Shown: positions 11,692 to 26,800 of the stretch, in pieces
Numbering within the stretch: position 1 is the first letter of the stretch
How the letters are laid out: every line of letters begins with the position of its first letter
Assembly: GCF_029227915.1 (NCBI RefSeq)
Contig: NC_079885.1
Coordinates: 30,259,001 to 30,323,000 of the forward strand
Source: Hydractinia symbiolongicarpus
Lineage: Eukaryota > Cnidaria > Hydrozoa > Anthoathecata > Hydractiniidae
Direction: 5' to 3'
Length of the DNA stretch: 64,000 nucleotides
Made by a program: the position numbers and the translations under genes
Notes under the pieces: model-generated
Told to the model about the DNA's origin: nothing
Databases searched by the model: none
The model's input: the letters and a program-made list of their open reading frames with translations, nothing else

Positions 11692-14600
11692 AAGAAGTTT
11701 AATCGCCGGCAAACGAAAACATGCGATTTCCCGTAAATCCCGGGCTTGGCCCGTATAGTCAAAAGTATACAAAGAAAGTACCCAGGGAGTAAACTAATTT
11801 TCCGAACGATTTTTTAAATTATTTTTTCACCACTAAAAGGCATGAGACTTGTAGTTTTCAAAAATGTTTTCATTTTTGATAAGACGCTGAATAAAAGAAG
11901 TTTAATCGCTGGCAAACGAAAACCCGCGATTTCCCGTAAATCCCGGACTCGGCCCGTATAGTCGAATGTATACAAAGAAAGTACCCAGGGAGTAAACTCA
12001 TTTCCCGAACGATTTTTTAAATTATTTTTTCACCACTAAAACGCATAAGACTTGTAGTTTTCAAAAATGTTTTCATTTTTGATGAGACGCTTAATGAAAG
12101 AGGCTTAATCGCCGGCAAACAAAAACCCGCGATTTCCCGTAAATCCCGGGCTTGGCCCGTATAGTCGAATGTATAAAAAGAAAGTACCCTGTGAGTAAAC
12201 TCATTTCCCGAACGATTTTTTAAATTATTTTGTCACCACTAAAACGCATGAGACTTGTAGTTTTCAGAAATGTTTTAATTTTTGATTAGACGCTTAATGA
12301 AAGTGGTTTAATCGCCGGCAAACGAAAACCCGCGATTTGCCGTAAATCCCGGACTTGGCCCGTATAGTCGAATGTATACAAAGAAAGTACCCTGTGAGTA
12401 AACTCATTTCCCGAACGATTTTTTAAATTATTTTTTCACCACTAAAACGCATAAGACTTGTAGTTTTTAAAAATGTTTTCATTTTTGATGAGAGCTGAAT
12501 AAAAGAAGTTTAACCGCCGGCAAACGAAAACATGCGATTTCCCGTAAATCCCGGGCTTGGCCCGTATAGTCAAAAGTATACAAAGAAAGTACCCAGTGAG
12601 TAAACTCATTTCCCGAACGATTTTTTAAATTATTTTTTCACCACTAAAACGCATAAGACTTGTAGTTTTTAAAAATGTTTTCATTTTTGATGAGACGCTG
12701 AATAAAAGAAGTTTAATCGCCGGCAAACTAAAACATGCGATTTCCCGTAAATCCCGGGCTTGGCCCGTATAGTCAAAAGTATACAAAGAAAGTACCCTGT
12801 GAGTAAACTCATTTCCCGAACGATTTTTTAAATTATTTTTTCACCACTAAAACGCATGAGACTTGTAGTTTTCAGAAATGTTTTCATTTTTGATGAGACG
12901 CTTAATGAAAGTGGTTTAATCGCCGGCAAACAAAAACCCGCGATTTGCCGTAAATCCCGGACTTGGCCCGTATAGTCGAATGTATACAAAGAAAGTACCC
13001 TGTGAGTAAACTCATTTTCAAAACGATTTTTTAAATTATCTTTTCACCACTAAAACGCATAAGACTTGTAGTTTTTAAAAATGTTTTTATTTTTGATGAG
13101 ACGCTGAATAAAAGAAGTTTAATCGCCGGCAAACGAAAACGCGCCATTTCCCGTAAACCCCGGACTCGGCCCGTATAGTCGAATGTATACAAAGAAAGTA
13201 CCCAGGATGTAAACTCATTTCCCAAACGATTGTTTAAATTATTTTTTCACCACTAAAACGCATAAGACTTGTAGTTTTTAAAAATGTTTTCATTTTTGAT
13301 GAGACGCTGAATAAAAGAAGTTTAATCGCCCGCAAACGAAAACATGCGATTTCCCGTAAATCCTGGGCTTGGCCCGTATAGTCAAAAGTATACAAAGAAA
13401 GTACCCAGGGAGTAAACTAATTTTCCGAACGATTTTTTAAATTATTTTTTCACCACTAAAAGGCATGAGACTTGTAGTTTTCAAAAATGTTTTCATTTTT
13501 GATAAGACGCTGAATAAAAGAAGTTTAATCGCTGGCAAACGAAAACCCGCGATTTCCCGTAAATCCCGGACTCGGCCCGTATAGTCGAATGTATACAAAG
13601 AAAGTACCCAGGGAGTAAACTCATTTCCCGAACGATTTTTTAAATTATTTTTTCACCACTAAAACGCATAAGACTTGTAGTTTTCAAAAATGTTTTCATT
13701 TTTGATGAGACGCTTAATGAAAGAGGCTTAATCGCCGGCAAACAAAAACCCGCGATTTCCCGTAAATCCCGGGCTTGGCCCGTATAGTCGAATGTATACA
13801 AAGAAAGTACCCTGTGAGTAAACTCATTTCCCGAACGATTTTTTAAATTATTTTGTCACCACTAAAACGCATGAGACTTGTAGTTTTCAGAAATGTTTTA
13901 ATTTTTGATTAGACGCTTAATGAAAGTGGTTTAATCGCCGGCAAACGAAAACCCGCGATTTGCCGTAAATCCCGGACTTGGCCCGTATAGTCGAATGTAT
14001 ACAAAGAAAGTACCCTGTGAGTAAACTCATTTCCAAAACGATTTTTTAAATTATCTTTTCACCACTAAAACGCATGAGACTTGTAGTTTTCAAAAATGTT
14101 TTCATTTTTGATGAGACGCTGAATAAAAGAATTTAATCGCCGGCAAACGAAAACCCGCGATTTCCCGTAAATCCCGGGCTTGGCCCGTATAGTCGAATGT
14201 ATACAAAGAAAGTACCCAGGATGTAAACTCATTTCCCGAACGATTTTTTAAATTATTTTTTCACCACTAAAACGCATAAGACTTGTAGTTTTTAAAAATG
14301 TTTTCATTCTTGATGAGACGCTGAATAAAAGAAGTTTAACCGCCGGCAAACGAAAACATGCGATTTCCCGTAAATCCCGGGCTTGGCCCGTATAGTAAAA
14401 AGTATACAAAGAAAGTACCCTGTGAGTAAACTCATTTCCAAAACGATTTTTTAAATTATCTTTTCACCACTAAAACGCATGAGACTTGTAGTTTTCAAAA
14501 ATGTTTTCATTTTTGATGAGAGCTGAATAAAAGAAGTTTAACCGCCGGCAAACGAAAACATGCGATTTCCCGTAAATCCCGGGCTTGGCCCGTATAGTCA

Positions 14601-17600
14601 AAAGTATACAAAGAAAGTACCCAGTGAGTAAACTCATTTCCCGAACGATTTTTTAAATTATTTTTTCACCACTAAAACGCATAAGACTTGTAGTTTTTAA
14701 AAATGTTTTCATTTTTGATGAGACGCTGAATAAAAGAAGTTTAATCGCCGGCAAACTAAAACATGCGATTTCCCGTAAATCCCGGGCTTGGCCCGTATAG
14801 TCAAAAGTATACAAAGAAAGTACCCTGTGAGTAAACTCATTTTCAAAACGATTTTTTAAATTATCTTTTCACCACTAAAACGCATAAGACTTGTAGTTTT
14901 TAAAAATGTTTTTATTTTTGATGAGACGCTGAATAAAAGAAGTTTAATCGCCGGCAAACGAAAACGCGCCATTTCCCGTAAACCCCGGACTCGGCCCGTA
15001 TAGTCGAATGTATACAAAGAAAGTACCCAGGATGTAAACTCATTTCCCAAACGATTGTTTAAATTATTTTTTCACCACTAAAACGCATAAGACTTGTAGT
15101 TTTTAAAAATGTTTTCATTTTTGATGAGACGCTGAATAAAAGAAGTTTAATCGCCGGCAAACGAAAACATGCGATTTCCCGTAAATCCTGGGCTTGGCCC
15201 GTATAGTCAAAAGTATACAAAGAAAGTACCCAGGGAGTAAACTAATTTTCCGAACGATTTTTTAAATTATTTTTTCACCACTAAAAGGCATGAGACTTGT
15301 AGTTTTCAAAAATGTTTTCATTTTTGATAAGACGCTGAATAAAAGAAGTTTAATCGCTGGCAAACGAAAACCCGCGATTTCCCGTAAATCCCGGACTCGG
15401 CCCGTATAGTCGAATGTATACAAAGAAAGTACCCAGGGAGTAAACTCATTTCCCGAACGATTTTTTAAATTATTTTTTCACCACTAAAACGCATAAGACT
15501 TGTAGTTTTCAAAAATGTTTTCATTTTTGATGAGACGCTTAATGAAAGAGGCTTAATCGCCGGCAAACAAAAACCCGCGATTTCCCGTAAATCCCGGGCT
15601 TGGCCCGTATAGTCGAATGTATACAAAGAAAGTACCCTGTGAGTAAACTCTTTTCCCGAACGATTTTTTAAATTATTTTGTCACCACTAAAACGCATGAG
15701 ACTTGTAGTTTTCAGAAATGTTTTAATTTTTGATTAGACGCTTAATGAAAGTGGTTTAATCGCCGGCAAACGAAAACCCGCGATTTGCCGTAAATCCCGG
15801 ACTTGGCCCGTATAGTCGAATGTATACAAAGAAAGTACCCTGTGAGTAAACTCATTTCCAAAACGATTTTTTAAATTATCTTTTCACCACTAAAACGCAT
15901 GAGACTTGTAGTTTTCAAAAATGTTTTCATTTTTGATGAGACGCTGAATAAAAGAATTTAATCGCCGGCAAACGAAAACCCGCGATTTCCCGTAAATCCC
16001 GGGCTTGGCCCGTATAGTCGAATGTATACAAAGAAAGTACCCAGGATGTAAACTCATTTCCCGAACGATTTTTTAAATTATTTTTTCACCACTAAAACGC
16101 ATAAGACTTGTAGTTTTTAAAAATGTTTTCATTTTTGATGAGACGCTGAATAAAAGAAGTTTAACCGCCGGCAAACGAAAACATGCGATTTCCCGTAAAT
16201 CCCGGGCTTGGCCCGTATAGTAAAAAGTATACAAAGAAAGTACCCTGTGAGTAAACTCATTTCCAAAACGATTTTTTAAATTATCTTTTCACCACTAAAA
16301 CGCATGAGACTTGTAGTTTTCAAAAATGTTTTCATTTTTGATGAGACGCTGAATAAAAGAATTTAATCGCCGGCAAACGAAAACCCGCGATTTCCCGTAA
16401 ATCCCGGGCTTGGCCCGTATAGTCGAATGTATACAAAGAAAGTACCCAGGATGTAAACTCATTTCCCGAACGATTTTTTAAATTATTTTTTCACCACTAA
16501 AACGCATAAGACTTGTAGTTTTTAAAAATGTTTTCATTTTTGATGAGACGCTGAATAAAAGAAGTTTAACCGCCGGCAAACGAAAACATGCGATTTCCCG
16601 TAAATCCCGGGCTTGGCCCGTATAGTAAAAAGTATACAAAGAAAGTACCCTGTGAGTAAACTCATTTCCCGAACGATTTTTTAAATTATTTTTTCACCAC
16701 TAAAACGCATGAGACTTGTAGTTTTCAAAAATGTTTTCATTTTTGATGAGACGCTGAATAAAAGATGTTTAATCGCTGGCAAACGAAAACCCGCGATTTC
16801 CCGTAAATCCCGGACTCGGCCGTATAGTCAAAAGTATACAAGGAAAGTACCCAGTGAGTAAACTCATTTCCCGAACGATTTTTTAAATTATTTTTTCACC
16901 ACTAAAACGCATAAGACTTGTAGTTTTTAAAAATGTTTTCATTTTTGATGAGACGCTGAATAAAAGAAGTTTAATCGCCGGCAAACAAAAACCCGCGATT
17001 TGCCGTAAATCCCGGACTTGGCCCGTATAGTCGAATGTATACAAAGAAAGTACCCTGTGAGTAAACTCATTTTCAAAACGATTTTTTAAATTATCTTTTC
17101 ACCACTAAAACGCATAAGACTTGTAGTTTTTAAAAATGTTTTTATTTTTGATGAGACGCTGAATAAAAGAAGTTTAATCGCCGGCAAACGAAAACGCGCC
17201 ATTTCCCGTAAACCCCGGACTCGGCCCGTATAGTCGAATGTATACAAAGAAAGTACCCAGGATGTAAACTCATTTCCCAAACGATTGTTTAAATTATTTT
17301 TTCACCACTAAAACGCATAAGACTTGTAGTTTTTAAAAATGTTTTCATTTTTGATGAGACGCTGAATAAAAGAAGTTTAATCGCCGGCAAACGAAAACAT
17401 GCGATTTCCCGTAAATCCTGGGCTTGGCCCGTATAGTCAAAAGTATACAAAGAAAGTACCCAGGGAGTAAACTAATTTTCCGAACGATTTTTTAAATTAT
17501 TTTTTCACCACTAAAAGGCATGAGACTTGTAGTTTTCAAAAATGTTTTCATTTTTGATAAGACGCTGAATAAAAGAAGTTTAATCGCTGGCAAACGAAAA

Positions 17601-20600
17601 CCCGCGATTTCCCGTAAATCCCGGACTCGGCCCGTATAGTCGAATGTATACAAAGAAAGTACCCAGGGAGTAAACTCATTTCCCGAACGATTTTTTAAAT
17701 TATTTTTTCACCACTAAAACGCATAAGACTTGTAGTTTTCAAAAATGTTTTCATTTTTGATGAGACGCTTAATGAAAGAGGCTTAATCGCCGGCAAACAA
17801 AAACCCGCGATTTCCCGTAAATCCCGGGCTTGGCCCGTATAGTCGAATGTATACAAAGAAAGTACCCTGTGAGTAAACTCATTTCCCGAACGATTTTTTA
17901 AATTATTTTGTCACCACTAAAACGCATGAGACTTGTAGTTTTCAGAAATGTTTTAATTTTTGATTAGACGCTTAATGAAAGTGGTTTAATCGCCGGCAAA
18001 CGAAAACCCGCGATTTGCCGTAAATCCCGGACTTGGCCCGTATAGTCGAATGTATACAAAGAAAGTACCCTGTGAGTAAACTCATTTCCAAAACGATTTT
18101 TTAAATTATCTTTTCACCACTAAAACGCATGAGACTTGTAGTTTTCAAAAATGTTTTCATTCTTGATGAGACGCTGAATAAAAGAATTTAATCGCCGGCA
18201 AACGAAAACCCGCGATTTCCCGTAAATCCCGGGCTTGGCCCGTATAGTCGAATGTATACAAAGAAAGTACCCAGGATGTAAACTCATTTCCCGAACCATT
18301 TTTAAATTATTTTTTCACCACTAAAACGCATAAGACTTGTAGTTTTTAAAAATGTTTTCATTTTTGATGAGACGCTGAATAAAAGAAGTTTAACCGCCGG
18401 CAAACGAAAACATGCGATTTCCCGTAAATCCCGGGCTTGGCCCGTATAGTAAAAAGTATACAAAGAAAGTACCCTGTGAGTAAACTCATTTCCCGAACGA
18501 TTTTTTAAATTATTTTTTCACCACTAAAACGCATGAGACTGGTAGTTTTCAAAAATGTTTTCATTTTTGATGAGACGCTGAATAAAAGATGTTTAATCGC
18601 TGGCAAACGAAAACCCGCGATTTCCCGTAAATCCCGGACTCGGCCGTATAGTCAAAAGTATACAAGGAAAGTACCCAGTGAGTAAACTCATTTCCCGAAC
18701 GATTTTTTAAATTATTTTTTCACCACTAAAACGCATAAGACTTGTAGTTTTTAAAAATGTTTTCATTTTTGATGAGACGCTGAATAAAAGAAGTTTAATC
18801 GCCGGCAAACGAAAACATGCGATTTCCCGTAAATCCCGGGCTTGGCCCGTATAGTCAAAAGTATACAAAGAAAGTACCCTGTGAGTAAACTCATTTCCCG
18901 AACGATTTTTTAAATTATTTTTTCACCACTAAAACGCATGAGACTTGTAGTTTTCAGAAATGTTTTCATTTTTGATGAGACGCTTAATGAAAGTGGTTTA
19001 ATCGCCGGCAAACGAAAACCCGCAATTTGCCGTAAATCCCGGACTTGGCCCGTATAGTCGAATGTATACAAAGAAAGTACCCTGTGAGTAAACTCATTTT
19101 CAAAACGATTTTTTAAATTATCTTTTCACCACTAAAACGCATAAGACTTGTAGTTTTTAAAAATGTTTTTATTTTTGATGAGACGCTGAATAAAAGAAGT
19201 TTAATCGCCGGCAAACGAAAACGCGCCATTTCCCGTAAACCCCGGACTCGGCCCGTATAGTCGAATGTATACAAAGAAAGTACCCAGGATGTAAACTCAT
19301 TTCCCAAACGATTTTTTAAATTATTTTTTCACCACTAAAACGCATAAGACTTGTAGTTTTTAAAAATGTTTTCATTTTTGATGAGACGCTGAATAAAAGA
19401 AGTTTAATCGCCGGCAAACGAAAACATGCGATTTCCCGTAAATCCCGGGCTTGGCCCGTATAGTCAAAAGTATACAAAGAAAGTACCCATGGAGTAAACT
19501 AAATTTCCGAACGATTTTTTAAATTATTTTTTCACCACTAAAAGGCATGAGACTTGTAGTTTTCAAAAATGTTTTCATTTTTGATAAGACGCTGAATAAA
19601 AGAAGTTTAATCGCCGGCAAACGAAAACATGCGATTTCCCGTAAATCCCGGGCTTGGCCCGTATAGTCAAAAGTATACAAAGAAAGTACCCTGTGAGTAA
19701 ACTCATTTCCCAAACGATTTTTTAAATTATTTTTTCACCACTAAAACGCATGAGACTTGTAGTTTTCAGAAATGTTTTCATTTTTGATGAGACGCTTAAT
19801 GAAAGTGGTTTAATTGCCGGCAAACGAAAACCCGCGATTTGCCGTAAATCCCGGACTTGGCCCGTATAGTCGAATGTATACAAAGAAAGTACCCTCTGAG
19901 TAAACTCATTTTCAAAACGATTTTTTAAATTATCTTTTCACCACTAAAACGCATAAGACTTGTAGTTTTTAAAAATGTTTTTATTTTTGATGAGACGCTG
20001 ATTAAAAGAAGTTTAATCGCCGGCAAACGAAAATGCGCCATTTCCCGTAAACCCCGGACTCGGCCCGTATAGTCGAATGTATACAAAGAAAGTACCCAGG
20101 ATGTAAACTCATTTCCCAAACGATTTTTTAAATTATTTTTTCACCACTAAAACGCATAAGACTTGTAGTTTTTAAAAATGTTTTCATTTTTGATGAGACG
20201 CTGAATAAAAGAAGTTTAATCGCCGGCAAACGAAAACATGCGATTTCCTGTAAATCCCGGGCTTGGCCCGTATAGTCAAAAGTATACAAAGAAAGTACCC
20301 AGGGAGTAAACTAATTTTCCGAACGATTTTTTAAATTATTTTTTCACCACTAAAAGGCATGAGACTTGTAGTTTTCAAAAATGTTTTCATTTTTGATAAG
20401 ACGCTGAATAAAAGAAGTTTAATCGCTGGCAAACGAAAACCCGCGATTTCCCGTAAATCCCGGACTCGGCCCGTATAGTCGAATGTATACAAAGAAAGTA
20501 CCCAGGGAGTAAACTCATTTCCCGAACGATTTTTTAAATTATTTTTTCACCACTAAAACGCATAAGACTTGTAGTTTTCAAAAATGTTTTCATTTTTGAT

Positions 20601-20888
20601 GAGACGCTTAATGAAAGAGGCTTAATCGCCGGCAAACGAAAACCCGCGATTTCCCGTAAATCCCGGGCTTGGCCCGTATAGTAGAATGTATACAAAGAAA
20701 GTACCCTGTGAGTAAACTCATTTCCCGAACGATTTTTTAAATTATTTTGTCACCACTAAAACGCATGAGACTTGTAGTTTTCAGAAATGTTTTAATTTTT
20801 GATGAGACGCTTAATGAAAGTGGTTTAATCGCCGGCAAACGAAAACCCGCGATTTGCCGTAAATCCCGGACTTGGCCCGTATAGTCGA
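11692..20888. repeat. Irregular 8- to 11-monomer HOR block (marker types 10-13)
   Basis: The type-13 variant GATTAGACG occurs with its G at 12284, 13907, 15732 and 17962: spacings of 1,623, 1,825 and 2,230 bases (8, 9 and 11 monomers). Type-10 monomers recur with the same register at about 13031, 14856, 17086, 19113 and 19925 (9, 11, 10 and 4 monomers). The common order is type 10, an AGGATGT monomer with GATTGTTT, then types 11, 12, 13, 7 and an 8/4 hybrid, with variable filler of type 3, 4 and 6 monomers. The unit is therefore recognisable but its length has been repeatedly changed by gain and loss of whole monomers. Confidence 0.7.
15819..16630. repeat. Dimer duplication (type 7 + 8/4 hybrid)
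   Basis: The variant TATAGTAAAAAG (T for TC) marks the end of an 8/4 hybrid monomer at 14391, 16216, 16621 and 18445. The 405-base step between 16216 and 16621, against 1,824-1,825 elsewhere, shows that the two-monomer set (TTATCTTTT monomer followed by AGGATGT/CATAAG monomer) was duplicated once here. Confidence 0.7.
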
Positions 20889-23800
20889 ATGTATACAAAG
20901 AAAGTACCCTGTGAGTAAACTCATTTCCAAAACGATTTTTTAAATTATCTTTTCACCACTAAAATGCATAAGACTTGTAGTTTTTAAAAATGCTTTTATT
21001 TTTGATGAGACGCTGAATAAAAGAAGTTTAATCGCCGGCAAACGAAAACCCGCGATTTCCCGTAAATCTCGGACTCGGCCCGTATAGTCAAACGTATACA
21101 AGGAAAGTACACAGTGAGTAAACTCATTTCCCGAACGAATTTTTAAATTATTTTTTCACCAATAAAACGCATGAGACTTGTAGTTTTCAAAAATGTTTTC
21201 ATTTTTGATGAGACGCTGAATAAAAGATGTTTAATCGCTGGCAAATGAAAACCCGCGATTTCCCGTAAATCCCGGACTCGGCTGTATAGTCAAAAGTATA
21301 CAAGGAAAGTACCCAGTGAGTAAACTCATTTTCCGAACGAATTTTTAAATTATTTTTTCACCACTAAAACGCATGAGACTTGTAGTTTTTAAAAATGTTT
21401 TCATTTTTGATGAGACGCTGAATAAAAGAAGTTTAATCGCCGGCAAACGAAAACCCGCGATTTCCCGTAAATCCCGGACTCGGCCCGTATAGTCAAAAGT
21501 ATACAAGGAAAGTACCGAGGGAATAAACTCATTTCCCGAACGATTTTTTAAATTATTTTTTCACCGCTAAAACGCATAAGACTTGAAGTTTTCAAAAATG
21601 TTTTCATTTTTGATGAGACGCTGAATAAAAGAAGTTTAATCGCCGGCAAACGAAAACCTGCGATTTCCCGTAAATCCCGGACTCGGCCCGTATAGTCAAA
21701 AGTATACAAAGAAAGTACCGAGGGAGTAAACTCATTTCCCGAACGATTTTTTAAATTATTTTTTCACCACTACAACGCATGAGACTTGTAGTTTTCAAAA
21801 ATGTTTTCATTTTTGATGAGACGCTGAATAAAAGAAGTTTAATCGCCCTCAAACGAAAATCCGCGATTTCCGTAAATCCCGGACTCGGCCCGTATAGTCC
21901 AAAGTATATAAAGAAAGTACCGAGGGAATAAACTCATTTCCCGAACGATTTTTTAAATTATTTTTTCACCGCTAAAACGCATAAGACTTGAAGTTTTCAA
22001 AAATGTTTTCATTTTTGATGAGACGCTTAATGAAAGAGGTTCAATCGCCGGCAAACGAAATCCCGCGATTTCCCGTAAATCCCGGGCTTGGCCCGTATAG
22101 TCGAATGTATACAAAAAAAGTACCCTGTGAGTAAACTCATTTCCCGAACGATTTTTTAAATTATTTTGTCACCACTAAAATGCATGAGACTTGTAGTTTT
22201 CAGAAATGTTTTAATTTTTGATGAGACGCTTAATGAAAGTGGTTTAATCGCCGGCAAACGAAAACCCGCGATTTCCCGTAAATCCCGGGCTTGGCCCGTA
22301 TAGTCGAATGTATACAAAGAAAGTACCCAGGATGTAAACTCATTTCCCGAAAGATTTTTTAAACTTTTTTTTCACCACTAAAACGCATGATACTTGTAGT
22401 TTTCAAAAATGTTTTCATTTTTGATGAGACGCTGAATAAAAGAATTTAATCGCCGGCAAACGAAAACCCGCGATTTCCCGTAAATCCAGGGCTTGGCCCG
22501 TATAGTCAAAAGTATACAAAGAAAGTACCCAGGGAGTAAACTCATTACCCGAACGATTTTTTAAATTATTATTTCACCACTAAAACGCATGAGACTTGTA
22601 GTTTTCAAAAATATTTTCATTTTTGATGAGACGCTGAATAAAAGAAGTTTAATCGCCGGCAAACGAATACCTGCGATTTCCCGTAAATCCCGGACTCGGC
22701 CCGTATAGTCAAAATTATACTAAGAAAGTACCCAGGGAGTAAACTCATTTCCAGAACGATTTTTTAAATTATTTTTTCACCACTAAAACGCATAAGACTT
22801 GTAGTTTTTAAAAATGTTTTTATTTTTGATGAGACGCTGAATAAAAGAAGTTTAATCGCCGGCAAACGAATACCTGCGATTTCCCGTAAATCCCGGACTC
22901 GGCCCGTATAGTCAAAAGTATACAAAGAAAGTACCCAGGGAGTAAACTCATTACCCGAACGATTTTTTAAATTATTATTTCACCACTAAAACGCATGAGA
23001 CTTGTAGTTTTCAAAAATATTTTCATTTTTGATGAGACGCTGAATAAAAGAAGTTTAATCGCCGGCAAACGAATACCTGCGATTTCCCGTAAATCCCGGA
23101 CTCGGCCCGTATAGTCAAAATTATACTAAGAAAGTACCCAGGGAGTAAACTCATTTCCAGAACGATTTTTTAAATTATTTTTTCACCACTAAAACGCATA
23201 AGACTTGTAGTTTTTAAAAATGTTTTTATTTTTGATGAGACGCTGAATAAAAGAAGTTTAATCGCCGGCAAACGAAAACCCGCGATTTGCCGTAAATCCC
23301 GGACTTGGCCCGTATAGTCGAATGTATACAAAGAAAGTACCCTGTGAGTAAACTCATTTCCAAAACGATTTTTTAAATTATCTTTTCACCACTAAAACGC
23401 ATGAGACTTGTAGTTTTCAAAAATGTTTTCATTTTTGATGAGACGCTGAATAAAAGAAGTTTAATCGCCGGCAAACGAATACCTGCGATTTCCCGTAAAT
23501 CCCGGACTCGGCCCGTATAGTCAAAAGTATACTAAGAAAGTACCCAGGGAGTAAACTCATTTCCAGAACGATTTTTTAAATTATTTTTTCACCACTAAAA
23601 CGCATAAGACTTGTAGTTTTCAAAAATGTTTTCATTTTTGATGAGACGCTGAATAAAAGAAGTTTAATCGCCGGCAAACGAAAACATGCGATTTCCCGTA
23701 AATCCCGGGCTTGGCCCGTATAGTCAAAAGTATACAAAGAAAGTACTCAGGGAGTAAACTCATTTTCCGAACAATTTTATAAATTATTTTTTCACCACTA

Positions 23801-26800
23801 AAACGCATGAGACTTGTACTTTTCAAAAATATTTTCATTTTTGATGAGACGCTGAATAAAAGATGTTTAATCGCCGGCAAACGAAAACCCGCGATTTCCC
23901 GTAAATCTCGGACTCGGTCCGTATAGTCAAACGTATACAAGGAAAGTACACAGTGAGTAAACTCATTTCCCGAACGAATTTTTAAATTATTTTTTCACCA
24001 ATAAAACGCATGAGACTTGTAGTTTTCAAAAATGTTTTCATTTTTGATGAGACGCTGAATAAAAGATGTTTAATCGCTGGCAAATGAAAACCCGCGATTT
24101 CCCGTAAATCCCGGACTCGGCTGTATAGTCAAAAGTATACAAGGAAAGTACCCAGTGAGTAAACTCATTTTCCGAACGAATTTTTAAATTATTTTTTCAC
24201 CACTAAAACGCATGAGACTTGTAGTTTTCAAAAATATTTTCATTTTTGATGAGACGCTGAATAAAAGAAGTTTAATCGCCGGCAAACGAAAACCTGCGAT
24301 TTTCCGTAAATCCCGGACTCGGCCCGTATAGTCAAAAGTATACAAAGAAAGTACCCAGGGTGTAAACTCATTTCCCAAACGATTTTTTAAATTATTATTT
24401 CACCACTAAAGCCCATGAGACTTGTAGTTTTTAAAAATGTTTTCATTTTTGATGAGACACTGAATAAAAGAAGTTTAATCGCCGGCAAACGAAAACCCGC
24501 GATTTCCCGTAAATCCCGGACTCGGCCCGTATAGTCAAAAGTATACAAGGAAAGTACCCAGTGAGTAAACTCATTTCCCGAACGATTTTTTAAATTATTT
24601 TTTCACCACTAAAACGCATAAGACTTGTAGTTTTTAAAAATGTTTTCATTTTTGATGAAACGCTGAATAAAAGAAGTTTAATCGCCGGCAAACGAAAACA
24701 TGCGATTTCCCGTAAATCCCGGGGTTGGCCCGTATAGTCAAAAGTATACAAAGAAAGTACCCAGGGAGTAAACTAATTTTCCGAACGATTTTTTAAATTA
24801 TTTTTTCACCACTAAAACGCATGAGACTTGTAGTTTTCAAAAATGTTTTCATTTTTGATGAGACGCTGAATAAAAGAAGTTTAATCGCCGGCAAACGAAA
24901 ACCTGCGATTTCCCGTAAATCCCGGACTCGGCCCGTATAGTCAAAAGTATACAAAGAAAGTACCGAGGGAGTAAACTCATTTCCCGAACGATTTTTTAAA
25001 TTATTTTTTCACCACTACAACGCATGAGACTTGTAGTTTTCAAAAATGTTTTCATTTTTGATGAGACGCTGAATAAAAGAAGTTTAATCGCCCTCAAACG
25101 AAAATCCGCGATTTCCGTAAATCCCGGACTCGGCCCGTATAGTCCAAAGTATATAAAGAAAGTACCGAGGGAATAAACTCATTTCCCGAACGATTTTTTA
25201 AATTATTTTTTCACCGCTAAAACGCATAAGACTTGAAGTTTTCAAAAATGTTTTCATTTTTGATGAGACGCTTAATGAAAGAGGTTCAATCGCCGGCAAA
25301 CGAAATCCCGCGATTTCCCGTAAATCCCGGGCTTGGCCCGTATAGTCGAATGTATACAAAGAAAGTACCCTGTGAGTAAACTCATTTCCCGAACGATTTT
25401 TTAAATTATTTTGTCACCACTAAAACGCATGAGACTTGTAGTTTTCAGAAATGTTTTAATTTTTGATGAGACGCTTAATGAAAGTGGTTTAATCGCCGGC
25501 AAACGAAAACCCGCGATTTCCCGTAAATCCCGGGCTTGGCCCGTATAGTCGAATGTATACAAAGAAAGTACCCAGGATGTAAACTCATTTCCCGAAAGAT
25601 TTTTTAAACTTTTTTTTCACCACTAAAACGCATGATACTTGTAGTTTTCAAAAATGTTTTCATTTTCGATGAGACGCTGAATAAAAGAATTTAATCGCCG
25701 GCAAACGAAAACCCGCGATTTCCCGTAAATCCCGGGCTTGGCCCGTATAATCAAAAGTATACAAAGAAAGTACCCAGGGAGTAAACTCATTACCCGAACG
25801 ATTTTTTAAATTATTATTTCACCACTAAAACGCATGAGACTTGTAGTTTTCAAAAATATTTTCATTTTTGATGAGACGCTGAATAAAAGAAGTTTAATCG
25901 CCGGCAAACGAATACCTGCGATTTCCCGTAAATCCCGGACTCGGCCCGTATAGTCAAAAGTATACTAAGAAAGTACCCAGGGAGTAAACTCATTTCCAGA
26001 ACGATTTTTTAAATTATTTTTTCACCACTAAAACGCATAAGACTTGTAGTTTTTAAAAATGTTTTTATTTTTGATGAGACGCTGAATAAAAGAAGTTTAA
26101 TCGCCGGCAAACGAAAACATGCGATTTCCCGTAAATCCCGGGCTTGACCCGTATAGTCAAAAGTATACAAAGAAAGTACCCAGGGAGTAAACTCATTTTC
26201 CGAACGATTTTATAAATTATTTTTTCACCACTAAAACGCATGAGACTTGTACTTTTCAAAAATATTTTCATTTTTGATGAGACGCTGAATAAAAGATGTT
26301 TAATCGCCGGCAAACGAAAACCCGCGATTTCCCGTAAATCCCGGACTCGGCCCGTATAGTCAAACGTATACAAGGAAAGTACCCAGTGAGTAAACTCATT
26401 TCCCGAACGAATTTTTAAATTATTTTTTCACCACTAAAACGCATGAGACTTGTACTTTTCAAAAATATTTTCATTTTTGATGAGACGCTGAATAAAAGAA
26501 GTTTAATCGCCGGCAAACGAAAACCCGCGATTTCCCGTAAATCCCGGACTCGGCCCGTATAGTCAAACGTATACAAGGAAAGTACCCAGTGAGTAAACTC
26601 ATTTCCCGAACGAATTTTTAAATTATTTTTTCACCAATAAAACGCATGAGACTTGTAGTTTTCAAAAATGTTTTCATTTTTGATGAGACGCTGAATAAAA
26701 GATGTTTAATCGCTGGCAAATGAAAACCCGCGATTTCCCGTAAATTCCGGACTCGGCCGTATAGTCAAAAGTATACAAGGAAAGTACCCAGTGAGTAAAC

